Origin: Dongia_A sp039808885 | Lineage (GTDB): Bacteria > Pseudomonadota > Alphaproteobacteria > Dongiales > Dongiaceae | Assembly (NCBI GenBank): GCA_039808885.1 | Contig: JBDHTX010000022.1 | Coordinates: forward strand, 1-64,000 | DNA length: 64,000 nucleotides | Direction of reading: 5' to 3' | Shown: piece after piece, positions 1 to 8,174 of the stretch | Position numbering within the stretch: the stretch's first letter is position 1 | Layout of the letters: each line of letters opens with the position of its first letter | Position numbers and translations under genes: made by a program | Notes under the pieces: model-generated | The model's database searches: none | Told to the model about the DNA's origin: nothing | What the model saw: only the letters and a program-made list of their open reading frames with translations

Positions 1-461
1 CCACGCTGCAATGGCTGCACCTGATCAACCAGCCGCTGGAGCTGATCTTCAACCGCTTCGGCGTGCTGGTCGCCATGGTGCATGTGCTGCTGCCCTACAT
101 GATCCTGCCGCTCTACAGCGTCATGAAGGGCATCCCGCAAAGCCACTTCCGCGCCGCGCAATCGCTGGGCGCCACCAACCGCCTCGCCTTCCTCAGGGTC
201 TACCTGCCGCAGACCGTGCCCGGGCTCGCCGCCGGCACGCTGCTCGTCTTCATCATGGCGCTCGGCTACTACATCACCCCGGCGCTGGTCGGCGGGCCGG
301 GCGACCAGATGCTGAGCTCGATGCTGGTCTACCACATGAACGAGGTGGTGAACTGGGGCATGGCCTCGGCGCTGGGCGCGCTGCTGCTCACCGCCACCAT
401 CCTGCTGTTCATCGTGTTCGGCCGCCTGGCGGCGGCGCGGCAATTGCTGCGGGGAAGCTGA
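1..461 (+). CDS. ABC transporter permease, PotB-like (5' truncated)
   Basis: Inner-membrane permease subunit of a spermidine/putrescine-type (PotB/PotH) ABC importer. The reading frame is open from base 3 to the stop at 461, so the N-terminus lies outside the window. The remaining ~152 residues carry the cytoplasmic EAA loop that docks with the ATPase (RAAQSLGAT followed by FLRVYLPQTVPG) and three hydrophobic segments. The stop is one base from the next permease gene, so the two are surely co-translated and probably form the heterodimeric channel. The substrate cannot be read from the permease; polyamine, opine or iron complexes are all possible for this family. Confidence 0.85.
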   Translation, partial: TLQWLHLINQPLELIFNRFGVLVAMVHVLLPYMILPLYSVMKGIPQSHFRAAQSLGATNRLAFLRVYLPQTVPGLAAGTLLVFIMALGYYITPALVGGPGDQMLSSMLVYHMNEVVNWGMASALGALLLTATILLFIVFGRLAAARQLLRGS

Positions 462-462
462 C

Positions 463-1290
463 ATGGCCCTGCCGCCGCACGCCACCTTCGAGGACCGGAT
501 CTGGCACTACGGCGCGCGCGCCCTGTGCTACGCGGTGCTGCTGTTCCTGATCCTGCCGATCCTGATCATCCTGCCGATCTCGTTCAGCTCGGGAAACATG
601 CTGGCCTTCCCGCTGCCGGGCTTTTCGCTGCGCTGGTACGAGACCGTCGCCACCACGCCGGCCTGGGCCGACGCGGCGAAGAACAGCCTGATCATCGGCG
701 TTTCCTCGACCGTCCTGGCGATGATCCTCGGCACCTCGGCGGCGATCGGCCTGGCGCGGGCGCGCTTCCGCTTCAAGGCGGTCCTGGTCGCCATCGTGGT
801 GTCGCCGATCCTGATCCCCATCGTCATCACCGCCGTCGGCATGTATTTCTTCTTCGTCGATCTCGGCCTGGTCGGCACCTATCCCGGGCTGATCCTGGCG
901 CATACCGCGCTCTCGGTGCCCTTCGTCGTGGTGACGGTGATGGCGACGCTGGAGGGATTCGACACCAACCTGATCCGCGCCGCCGCCGGGCTGGGCGCCC
1001 CGCCGCTGACCGCGTTTCGCCGGGTCATGCTGCCGATCATCTTTCCCGGCATCGCCTCGGGCGGCCTGTTCGCCTTCGCCACCTCGTTCGACGAGATCGT
1101 GGTGACCCTGTTCCTCGCCGCACCCGAGCAGCGCACCCTGCCCCGGCAGATCTTCAGCGGTGTGCGCGAATATGTCAGCCCCGGCATCGCCGCGGTGGCG
1201 ACGCTGTTGATCGTCGTCTCCGCGCTGCTGCTGACGACGGTGGAATTGCTGCGCCGCCGCTCGGAGCGGCTGCGGACGGGGAAGAGGTAG
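463..1290 (+). CDS. ABC transporter permease, PotC-like
   Basis: Second inner-membrane permease (275 aa) of the same importer, PotC/PotI type. It has six hydrophobic segments, the first near residues 20-42. An EAA-type loop (RAAAGLGAPPLTAFRRVMLP) sits about two-thirds along, which is the usual position. Start ATG follows the upstream stop after one base. It is the last gene of the operon in view; the binding protein and ATPase must lie upstream, outside the window. The next gene is convergent, and the 140 bases between them hold a palindromic repeat element that may also act in transcript ending. Confidence 0.88.
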   Translation: MALPPHATFEDRIWHYGARALCYAVLLFLILPILIILPISFSSGNMLAFPLPGFSLRWYETVATTPAWADAAKNSLIIGVSSTVLAMILGTSAAIGLARARFRFKAVLVAIVVSPILIPIVITAVGMYFFFVDLGLVGTYPGLILAHTALSVPFVVVTVMATLEGFDTNLIRAAAGLGAPPLTAFRRVMLPIIFPGIASGGLFAFATSFDEIVVTLFLAAPEQRTLPRQIFSGVREYVSPGIAAVATLLIVVSALLLTTVELLRRRSERLRTGKR

Positions 1291-1303
1291 AGGTAGACAT
1301 AGC

Positions 1304-1405
1304 CGTCATGCCAGGGCTTGGCCCTGGCATCCACGAGTTTGCTTGCCGCCGCGCAGACCGCCCCCTCTAAACTCGTGGATGGCATGGCCGAGCCATGCCA
1401 TGACG
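1304..1405. repeat. Nested palindromic intergenic repeat, copy 1
   Basis: Seven-base outer arms CGTCATG/CATGACG enclose a hairpin (CCAGGGC-TTG-GCCCTGG, 1311-1327), a 12-base inverted repeat (ATCCACGAGTTT at 1329-1340 with AAACTCGTGGAT at 1369-1380) and a second hairpin (GGCATGGC-CGA-GCCATGCC, 1381-1399). The same plan recurs at 36943-37044 with different hairpin sequences, and a half copy lies at 41147-41170. It sits between two convergent genes. Confidence 0.8.
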
Positions 1406-1430
1406 ACTGAGAGAACCGCGAAAGCGAAAC

Positions 1431-3482
1431 CTACCCCTGCTCGACCAGGAAATTGCCGTGCTCGTCGGTGGTGGCGGTCTGCTTCGGCTGCAGCAGGATG
1501 GTGGTGGTCGGCAGTTCGATCACCGCCGGACCGGTCACCGTGGCGCCGGCGCCGAACGCCGCGCCCTCGTAGATCGGCACCTGCGGATGGTTGCCCTTGC
1601 CGAAATAGACGGCCCGATGAGCTTTCGCCTGCGGCTTGCCCTGCTGCTTCGGCAAAGCGGCGCCCTTGCGGCCGGCGCCGCCGGTGTCGCCCATGGCGCG
1701 CACCTTCCAGGTGGTGAACTCCATCACGTCGCCCTCGTCCTTGATGGTGTAGATGCGCTCGTGCATGGCGTGGAAGGCGGCGACCAGCTTCGGCAGGTCG
1801 TCCTTCTTCAGCTTGCCGCCCTCCATCTCGAACGGCACCTCGATATCCCAGGACTGGTAGAGGTAGCGGCCCTGGAAGGCGAATTCGAAGCGCTGCTTGT
1901 CGGGCGCGAAACCGGCGCGCTTCAGGAACGCCGCGCCGCCCTTGATCAGGCGCGCGAGCAGCGCGTTCACCTTGGCGAAATCGAATTCGCGGTCCGTCGT
2001 ATGCTGCGTCCCCATCTCCTCCCAGCGCACGTCGGAGATCAGGCCGCCGAAGGCGCTCAAGCCCGCGGCGAATTTCGGCACCATGAAGCTCTTGATGTTC
2101 AAGAGCCGCGCCATCTCGCCGATATGGCAGGCGGTGGCGCCGCCGCCGCTCACCACATAGGATTCGCGCGGATCGATGCCCTCGTTGACCGTGATGTCCT
2201 CGATGGCGGCGATCATGTTGTGGTTGCTGGTGGTGTAGATGGCATAGGCCGCCTCGAGCCGCGTCAGCTTCAGCGCCTTGGCGATCTTGTCCACCGCCGC
2301 CTCGGCCTTGGCCCGGTCGAGCTTGATCTTGCCGCCCAGGTAGTAGTCGGGATCGATGATGCCCAGCACCACGTTGGCGTCGGTCACCGTGGCCTCGGTG
2401 CCGCCCAACCCGTAGCAGGCCGGGCCCGGCCGCGCTGAGGCGCTCTGCGGGCCGACCCGCAGCAATCCGCCTGGATCGATCCAGGCGATGGAGCCGCCGC
2501 CGGCGCCGACCGATCGCACGTCGATCTTGGGGATGCCCAGCATCTCCATGCCGAAGGTCGAATCCGAGGTCACCACCAGCCGGCGCGAGCGCAGCGCAGA
2601 GACGTCGAAGGTGGTGCCGCCCATGTCGACGACGATGACGTTGTCCGCCGTGGTCAGGTGCATGCCGGCGATCGGCGCGAGCGTGGGACCGGACATGACG
2701 CTGTAGATCGGCCGCTTGATGATCTCTTCCGGCGGCATCATGCCGCCGACGCAATTGGCGATCAGCAGCTCGTTCCTGTAGCCGGCCTGCTTCAGCACGT
2801 TCTGCAGCTTCTCGGTATAGGCGCTGACGATGGGGAACAGCGAGGCGTTGATCGCGGTGGCGATGGTGCGGCGGTATTCGCGCGGGATCGGGTTCAGTTC
2901 GTGGCTGAGCGTCACCGGCACGCCGGGCAGCTCCTTCTTCAGGATCTCGCGGATGCGCAGCTCGTGCTTCGGATTGACGATCGACCACAGCAGGGCCACG
3001 GCGACGGCCTTGACCTCGCACTTCTTCAGGTATTTGGCCGCGGCGACGACGTCCTTCTCGTTCAGCTTCTCCAGCTCGTTGCCCATGGCGTCGATGCGCC
3101 CGCGCACCTCGCAGGTGCGGTTGCGCGGGATATAGGGCGGCGGGAAGTCGATCTTGGTCTCGAAGGCGCGCTTGCGCGGGGATTCGCGCAGGGTCAGCAC
3201 GTCGGGATGCCCGGCATTGCAGATCAGGCCGGCGGGCGCCACCTTGCCCTCGACCAGGGCGTTGGTCGAGACGGTGGTGCCGTGCACGATCAGGTCGGTC
3301 CTGGCGAGGAAGTCGCCCAGCGACATCTTGTGCGCCTGCGCCGCCACGCCGAGGACGTTGATGAAACCCTTCTCGAATTCGCCCGGCGTGGTCGGCGACT
3401 TGAAGATCTCGAGATCGGATTCCCGGCTGTAGAGCACCAGATCAGTGAAGGTGCCGCCAATATCGATGCAGGCGGTGAACAT
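1431..3482 (-). CDS. hyuA: Hydantoinase/oxoprolinase family protein, subunit A
   Basis: Large subunit (683 aa) of the HyuA/5-oxoprolinase/acetone carboxylase-beta family, which uses ATP to open or carboxylate cyclic amides and ketones. The N-terminus ACIDIGGTFTDLVLY is the conserved actin-fold phosphate loop. VVDMGGTTFDVSAL near the middle is the second phosphate motif of the hydantoinase A domain. I chose the ATG at 3482 because it gives this N-terminus directly and follows GGGGAGAG; an open frame continues upstream but is antisense to livM. It is the last gene of the seven-gene operon, two bases after livM. HyuB, its usual partner, is the first gene. The exact substrate (hydantoin, oxoproline, methylhydantoin or other) is not readable. 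Confidence 0.9.
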   Translation of the reverse strand: MFTACIDIGGTFTDLVLYSRESDLEIFKSPTTPGEFEKGFINVLGVAAQAHKMSLGDFLARTDLIVHGTTVSTNALVEGKVAPAGLICNAGHPDVLTLRESPRKRAFETKIDFPPPYIPRNRTCEVRGRIDAMGNELEKLNEKDVVAAAKYLKKCEVKAVAVALLWSIVNPKHELRIREILKKELPGVPVTLSHELNPIPREYRRTIATAINASLFPIVSAYTEKLQNVLKQAGYRNELLIANCVGGMMPPEEIIKRPIYSVMSGPTLAPIAGMHLTTADNVIVVDMGGTTFDVSALRSRRLVVTSDSTFGMEMLGIPKIDVRSVGAGGGSIAWIDPGGLLRVGPQSASARPGPACYGLGGTEATVTDANVVLGIIDPDYYLGGKIKLDRAKAEAAVDKIAKALKLTRLEAAYAIYTTSNHNMIAAIEDITVNEGIDPRESYVVSGGGATACHIGEMARLLNIKSFMVPKFAAGLSAFGGLISDVRWEEMGTQHTTDREFDFAKVNALLARLIKGGAAFLKRAGFAPDKQRFEFAFQGRYLYQSWDIEVPFEMEGGKLKKDDLPKLVAAFHAMHERIYTIKDEGDVMEFTTWKVRAMGDTGGAGRKGAALPKQQGKPQAKAHRAVYFGKGNHPQVPIYEGAAFGAGATVTGPAVIELPTTTILLQPKQTATTDEHGNFLVEQG

Positions 3483-3484
3483 GC

Positions 3485-4519
3485 CTACTCTCCCCTTTTG
3501 AATTTCCCGCGCACCGCATCCCAGGTCAGCTCCCAGTCGCCGGCCAGGCCATGCGGACGCGTCAACAGAATGACCAGCAGCACCAGCGCCAGGGCGATCT
3601 CCTGCAGCCCCGGCGGCGCCGACAGCGTGAAGCCGCCCAGATCGATGCCGCGCTCGATGCTGCGGAACAGCTCGGACACGATGGACACCACCGCCACGCC
3701 CGCGCAGGCGCCGGTCAGGCTGCGCATGCCGCCCACCACCAGCATGGTGAGGGTGACGAAGGTCAGGTCGAGATAGAAGGTGTTGGCGGTCATGGTGCCG
3801 AGGAAATGCGCGAACAGCACGCCGCCCATGGCGACGATGACGGCGCTGATGACGAAGGCGATGCGGCGTTCCTGCGCCACGTCGATGCCGGTCGCCGCCG
3901 CCGCCACCTCGCTCTCGCGCGAGCAGCGCAGCGCCAGGCCGTGCCGGGTGACGCCATAGGCGGTCGCCACCAGGAGGGCGGCACTCGCCGCCGCCAGCGC
4001 GATCCACAGATTGGTGTAGCGCGGCAGCCCGACCAGGGCCTGGCGGCCGCCGGTCACCGCGGTCCAGTTCAGCGCCACCACATAGACGATGACCAGCAGG
4101 GCGAAGGTCGCCATCGGCAGGGCGATCCCCTTCAGCCGCACGAAGGGCAGCGAGATCGCCAGGGCGATGAGCCCGGCCACGCCTATGGCGATCAGCATGG
4201 CCACCGGCCCCGGCAGCTGCGCCGCCTCCAGCAGCATCGGCAGCTTCAGCGCCACGTGCTTCTTGGCCGGCAGGATGGTGAGGATGGCGGAGATGTAGCC
4301 GCCGATCGCCATGAAGGCGATATGGCCGAAGGAGAACACGCCGGAATTGCCGACGAAGATGTAGAGGCCGATGACGACGGTGAGCTTGACCAGCGCCTCG
4401 GTGACGGTACGCTGCATGGCCGGCGCCGCCAGGCTGCCGAGCAGCGCCACGACCACCAGCAGGGCGATCAGCAGCAGCGGGGTCTGCCAGTCCCGGGAGA
4501 TTCTGGAGCCGACGCGCAT
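3485..4519 (-). CDS. livM: Branched-chain amino acid-type ABC permease, LivM
   Basis: Inner-membrane permease of a HAAT-family importer (344 aa). It has about ten hydrophobic stretches and the LivM-type loop GIDVAQERRIAFVISA followed by GVLFAHFLGTM. The start ATG at 4519 is chosen because it lies two bases after the livH stop and gives a normal LivM length with a positively charged leader (MRVGSRISRDW). It pairs with LivH to form the pore. Placed between livH and hyuA in the operon, it probably imports the substrate of HyuAB and not leucine itself; that is inferred from context. Confidence 0.9.
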   Translation of the reverse strand: MRVGSRISRDWQTPLLLIALLVVVALLGSLAAPAMQRTVTEALVKLTVVIGLYIFVGNSGVFSFGHIAFMAIGGYISAILTILPAKKHVALKLPMLLEAAQLPGPVAMLIAIGVAGLIALAISLPFVRLKGIALPMATFALLVIVYVVALNWTAVTGGRQALVGLPRYTNLWIALAAASAALLVATAYGVTRHGLALRCSRESEVAAAATGIDVAQERRIAFVISAVIVAMGGVLFAHFLGTMTANTFYLDLTFVTLTMLVVGGMRSLTGACAGVAVVSIVSELFRSIERGIDLGGFTLSAPPGLQEIALALVLLVILLTRPHGLAGDWELTWDAVRGKFKRGE

Positions 4520-4521
4520 GG

Positions 4522-5403
4522 CTACACCCGCTCCCGGTCGGCGCGGCGGAACATGATGCCCTGCGGCCGCCACAGCAGGAAGGCGATGAAGGCGAGGAAC
4601 ACGAAGGCGTCGCGATAGGGCCTGAGATCGACCGGCAGATAGGCCTGCAGGCTGACCGAGACGATGCCGACCAGGAAGCCGCCGAGCGCCGCGCCGATCA
4701 GCGAGCCCATGCCGCCGATCACCGAGGCGACGAAGGCGATCAGCACCATGTTGACTCCCATCTTGTAGGACACGCTGCCGGTCTGGGCGACCAGGTAGAG
4801 CGAGACGAAGCTGGCCAGCACGCCGGAGATGGCGAAGGCGGCGGCGATCACCCGGTTGGCGGGCACGCCCACCAGACGCGCCATGGTGAAATCCTCCGCC
4901 GCGGCGCGCATCTGCACGCCGATCGGGCTGTGGCGGAAGAACATCGCCAGGCCCGCCAGCAGGATGAGCGTGATGACGATGGCGGCCACCTGCAGCAGCG
5001 GCACGCGCAGCCCGACGAACTCGATGCTCTCGCCCAGCTGGGCCAGGAAGTCCACGCCCATCGGCCGCGAGCCGAAGATCATCAGCACGATGTGCTGCAC
5101 CAGGTAGGAGACGGCGAAGGAGGCGATCAGCAGCGTCGCCGGGTTGGCCTTGCGCAGCGGCCGGAAGGCGACCCGCTCCATGCCCAGCGCGACGATGGCG
5201 ACCAGCACGATGGCGGCGACGCCCATGACCAGATAGGGCTGCCCGGCCAGGGTATAGAGGGTGAAGCCGCCCAGCATGATCAATTCGCCATGGGCGAAGT
5301 TGATCAGCCGCATGATCGAGAAGATCAGGCCGATGCCGAGCGCCGCCAGGGCGTAGACGGCGCCCAGGCTGACCGCGTCGATGAGGTTCTGGACGACGAT
5401 CAT
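4522..5403 (-). CDS. livH: Branched-chain amino acid-type ABC permease, LivH
   Basis: Second pore subunit (293 aa). The N-terminus has the LivH hallmark INFAHGELIMLGGF after the first transmembrane segment (LGAVYALAALGIGLIFSIMRL). A later stretch, ASVIGGMGSLIGAALGGFLVG, is the conserved permease loop of the family. Its ATG overlaps the livF stop as ATGA, so translation of the two is coupled. The C-terminus ends with an Arg-rich cytoplasmic tail. Substrate specificity comes from the binding protein two genes upstream of livF, not from this subunit. Confidence 0.92.
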   Translation of the reverse strand: MIVVQNLIDAVSLGAVYALAALGIGLIFSIMRLINFAHGELIMLGGFTLYTLAGQPYLVMGVAAIVLVAIVALGMERVAFRPLRKANPATLLIASFAVSYLVQHIVLMIFGSRPMGVDFLAQLGESIEFVGLRVPLLQVAAIVITLILLAGLAMFFRHSPIGVQMRAAAEDFTMARLVGVPANRVIAAAFAISGVLASFVSLYLVAQTGSVSYKMGVNMVLIAFVASVIGGMGSLIGAALGGFLVGIVSVSLQAYLPVDLRPYRDAFVFLAFIAFLLWRPQGIMFRRADRERV

Positions 5404-6131
5404 GCGCCCGGCCCACCCTCTTGCGCACCCATCCCGAAGTAAGCGGCGTCGAATTCCGCCGTGCCGTGCAGGTCGCTGGAGCGGCCGGACATGGCGATGA
5501 GCCCCGAATTCATCACATAGGTGCGGTCGGCGGCGGACAGGGCGCGGTTCACGCTCTGCTCGACGATCAGCACGGTGAGGCCCTGCTGTTTCAGCTCGAA
5601 GATCGCGTCATAGACCTGGCGCACCACCAGCGGCGCGAGGCCGAGGGACGGCTCGTCCAGCAGCAGCAGCTTCGGCCGCGACATCAGCGCCCGGCCGATC
5701 GCCAGCATCTGCTGCTCGCCGCCGGAGAGCTTGCCGGCCTTGCCGCGATAGCGGTCGCGCAGCACCGGGAACATCGCCAGCACGCGTTCCACGTCGGCGG
5801 CGATCTCCGCCCGGTCATTGCGCGTGGTGGCGCCCAGCGACAGGTTCTCCGCCACCGTCAGCGAGCCGAAGATGTGGCGGCCTTCGGGCACCAGGGCGAT
5901 GCGGCGGGCCACCAGCCGCTCCGGCGCCTGGCCCAGGATCGGCTGGCCGTCGAAGCGGATGTCGCCGCCCTGCGCCTTGACCACGCCGGCGACGGTCAGC
6001 AGCAGGGTCGACTTGCCGGCGCCATTGGGGCCGATGACGGCGACGATCTCGCCCGCCGCGACGTCGATCGAGACGCCGCGGAGCGCGGTGATGTTGCCGT
6101 AGCTGACCTTGAGATCGTCGATCTTGAGCAT
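5400..6131 (-). CDS. livF: ABC transporter ATP-binding protein, LivF
   Basis: Cytoplasmic ATPase (243 aa) of the HAAT importer. Walker A is GPNGAGKST, the signature is KLSGGEQQMLAIGRAL, Walker B is LLLLDEPSLGLAP, and the H-loop is at LIVEQS. The EQ pair after LIV is typical of LivF. ATG at 6131 gives the usual MLKIDDLKVSYG start. A longer frame upstream overlaps livG and is rejected. The stop overlaps the livH start, and livG ends five bases before this start. It forms the nucleotide-binding heterodimer with LivG. Confidence 0.93.
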   Translation of the reverse strand: MLKIDDLKVSYGNITALRGVSIDVAAGEIVAVIGPNGAGKSTLLLTVAGVVKAQGGDIRFDGQPILGQAPERLVARRIALVPEGRHIFGSLTVAENLSLGATTRNDRAEIAADVERVLAMFPVLRDRYRGKAGKLSGGEQQMLAIGRALMSRPKLLLLDEPSLGLAPLVVRQVYDAIFELKQQGLTVLIVEQSVNRALSAADRTYVMNSGLIAMSGRSSDLHGTAEFDAAYFGMGAQEGGPGA

Positions 6132-6136
6132 GCGAA

Positions 6137-6892
6137 TCAGATCTTCTCGTCGCCGAGATAGGCGGCGCGCACCCGCGGGTCGACGCGGATCTCGTCCGGC
6201 GTGCCGATGGCGATGGTGGCGCCGTGCTGCAGGACCTGAATGCGGTCGGAGAGGCCGAAGACCAGCGACATGCGGTGCTCGATCAGCAGCACGCCGCACT
6301 GGTGCTGGTTCTTGATGCGCTGGATCACGCCCTTCAGATCCTCGGATTCGGCGTCGTTCAGCCCCGCGCCCGGCTCGTCCATCAGCAGGAATTGCGGCTT
6401 CATGGCGATGGCCCGCGCGATGCCGACCCGGCGCTCCTCGCCGAAGGGCAAGGTGTTGACCCGCCGCTCCGCCTTGTCGGCCAGGCCGACCGCCGCCAGG
6501 ATTTCCAGCGCCTCCGCCCGCGCCGCCTTGCGGGAGATGCCCTGGGCCATGGCGCCGGCCTCGACATTCTCCAGCGCGGTCAGTCCGGCGAAGGGCAGCA
6601 CGTTCTGGAAGGTGCGGACCAGGCCGCGCCGGCTGCGCTCATGCGGCTTCCAGTCCTTCATGTCGGCGCCGGCGAGGCGGACCTCGCCTGCGTCGACCTC
6701 CTGGAAGCCGGTGAGCACGTTGACCAGGGTGGTCTTGCCGGCGCCGTTCGGCCCGATCAGCCCCAGCACCTCGCCACGCGCCAGGGTCAGGCTGACGCGG
6801 TCGATGGCGCGCAGCCCCTGGAAGTTCACGACGACGTCGGAAACCGTAAGCTCCGACGTCGTCGCTTCGCTCGAGCGAGATGTGTGTTCCAT
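6137..6892 (-). CDS. livG: ABC transporter ATP-binding protein, LivG
   Basis: Second ATPase (251 aa) of the HAAT importer. Walker A is GPNGAGKTT, the LSGGQ-type motif is replaced by the short TLPFGEERRVGIARAI, and Walker B is FLLMDEPGAGL. This PFG-type signature is normal for LivG. The ATG at 6892 is chosen because the frame then begins with a short Ser/Thr-rich leader before the ABC domain (ELTVSDVVVNFQGLRAI). Upstream the same frame is antisense-like noise over the binding-protein gene. It lies 32 bases after the binding-protein stop and five bases before livF. Confidence 0.93.
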   Translation of the reverse strand: MEHTSRSSEATTSELTVSDVVVNFQGLRAIDRVSLTLARGEVLGLIGPNGAGKTTLVNVLTGFQEVDAGEVRLAGADMKDWKPHERSRRGLVRTFQNVLPFAGLTALENVEAGAMAQGISRKAARAEALEILAAVGLADKAERRVNTLPFGEERRVGIARAIAMKPQFLLMDEPGAGLNDAESEDLKGVIQRIKNQHQCGVLLIEHRMSLVFGLSDRIQVLQHGATIAIGTPDEIRVDPRVRAAYLGDEKI

Positions 6893-6924
6893 GCGTGTTG
6901 CGCGCGCAAAGTGGATGAGCCGGA

Positions 6925-8109
6925 TTACTGCGGCATCTTCTCCGCGCGCACCACCTGCACGACATTGCCGTGCTTGCCGTCCTTCACCTCCAGCAGCAGC
7001 AGGTCGCGCTGCATGTTGATGTGGTCGGTCTCGGTGAAGGTGGTCGGCCCGGCCAGCAGCGGCTCGTCCTTGAACTTCTGCAGCTCGTCGCGGACCTTGT
7101 CGGTGTCGAAGGTCCCGGCGCGCTCCACCGCGCGGGTCCAGGCCTGGATCACGCTGTAGCCGGTGATGGCGTGCGAGGTGACCGGGGCGTGGCCCCACTT
7201 GGTGCCGAACTTCTTCATGAAGTCGGCCACGTCCGGCCGCGGGTCGTTGCCGAAGACCGAGCCGTAGGTGACGAGATAGAAGTCGGACAGGTTGGGCACG
7301 CCTTCCAGCCAGAAATCGCCGTCCCAGGATTCCGAGCCGAGCAGCGGCTGGTTGATGCCGGCGGCGCGCAGCTGGCGGGTGGCGCTGACGCCGCCCGGCG
7401 GGAACGAGCAGATGACGATGAAGTCGGGCTGCTTGGCGAGAGACTTGATGCGGGTGATCTGGCTGGCGATCTGCGGGTCCTCGCCGCCGAAGGTGTCCTC
7501 GCCGACCAGGCCGTCCTTGCCGGCAAGCTCGGCCCAGCGCCGCTTGAAGAAATCGGCCCAGGTGGCGTCGAAGGCGATGGTGGTGTCCATCAGCACATAG
7601 GCGTTGCGCCAGCCCTTCACGTTGTAGGCCCATTCGGCCATCGCCACGGCCTGGCCCGGCGCGCCCGTCGCCATGGTGAAGGCGTTGGGGCCGATGCCGG
7701 TCGGGCCGAACTTCGGATCGCCGGCGCAGGTCGAGAAGGCGATGAGCCCCGCGCCGTCGGCGACGGAGGCGGCGGCGCTGCCGTAGTCGTAGTCGCAGGT
7801 GACGACGACCATCTGCGCGCCCTTGTCGATCACTTCCTGCGCCGCGGTGGCGCCATAGGCGATGTCGGACTTGGTGTCGGCATAGATGATCTTGATCGGC
7901 CGGCCGAGCACGCCGCCCTTGGCGTTGATCTCGTCGACCGCCACTTCCATGGCCTGGGCCGGGCCTTCGTCATAGGGGGCGACGACGCCCGATTGCGCGA
8001 TCGCCGCGCCGATGATGACCGGGTCTTCCGCCTGGGCCGGCGCGAAAGCCAGCGTCAGGCCGATTGCCGTGCCGGCCAGAAGGGCGGCGAGTGAAAACGC
8101 GTGTTTCAT
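6925..8109 (-). CDS. HAAT-family periplasmic substrate-binding protein
   Basis: Periplasmic binding protein (394 aa) of the Leu/Ile/Val-binding (Peripla_BP_6) family. It has a clear Sec signal peptide, MKHAFSLAALLAGTAIGLTL ending AQA before EDPVIIGA. The opening VIIGAAIAQSGVVAPYDEGP and the Tyr/Asp-rich YADTKSDIAYGATAAQEVI region are typical of the fold. It determines what the LivFGHM pump imports. It lies between hyuB (65 bases upstream) and livG, so the ligand is probably the cyclic amide or related compound handled by HyuAB. That assignment is inference only. Confidence 0.9.
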   Translation of the reverse strand: MKHAFSLAALLAGTAIGLTLAFAPAQAEDPVIIGAAIAQSGVVAPYDEGPAQAMEVAVDEINAKGGVLGRPIKIIYADTKSDIAYGATAAQEVIDKGAQMVVVTCDYDYGSAAASVADGAGLIAFSTCAGDPKFGPTGIGPNAFTMATGAPGQAVAMAEWAYNVKGWRNAYVLMDTTIAFDATWADFFKRRWAELAGKDGLVGEDTFGGEDPQIASQITRIKSLAKQPDFIVICSFPPGGVSATRQLRAAGINQPLLGSESWDGDFWLEGVPNLSDFYLVTYGSVFGNDPRPDVADFMKKFGTKWGHAPVTSHAITGYSVIQAWTRAVERAGTFDTDKVRDELQKFKDEPLLAGPTTFTETDHINMQRDLLLLEVKDGKHGNVVQVVRAEKMPQ

Positions 8110-8174
8110 CTTCCTGTCTCCCTGTGGATTCTTCTGCGAGTTCGATTCTTGTGTGGATTTTCGTCCGTTCGATT

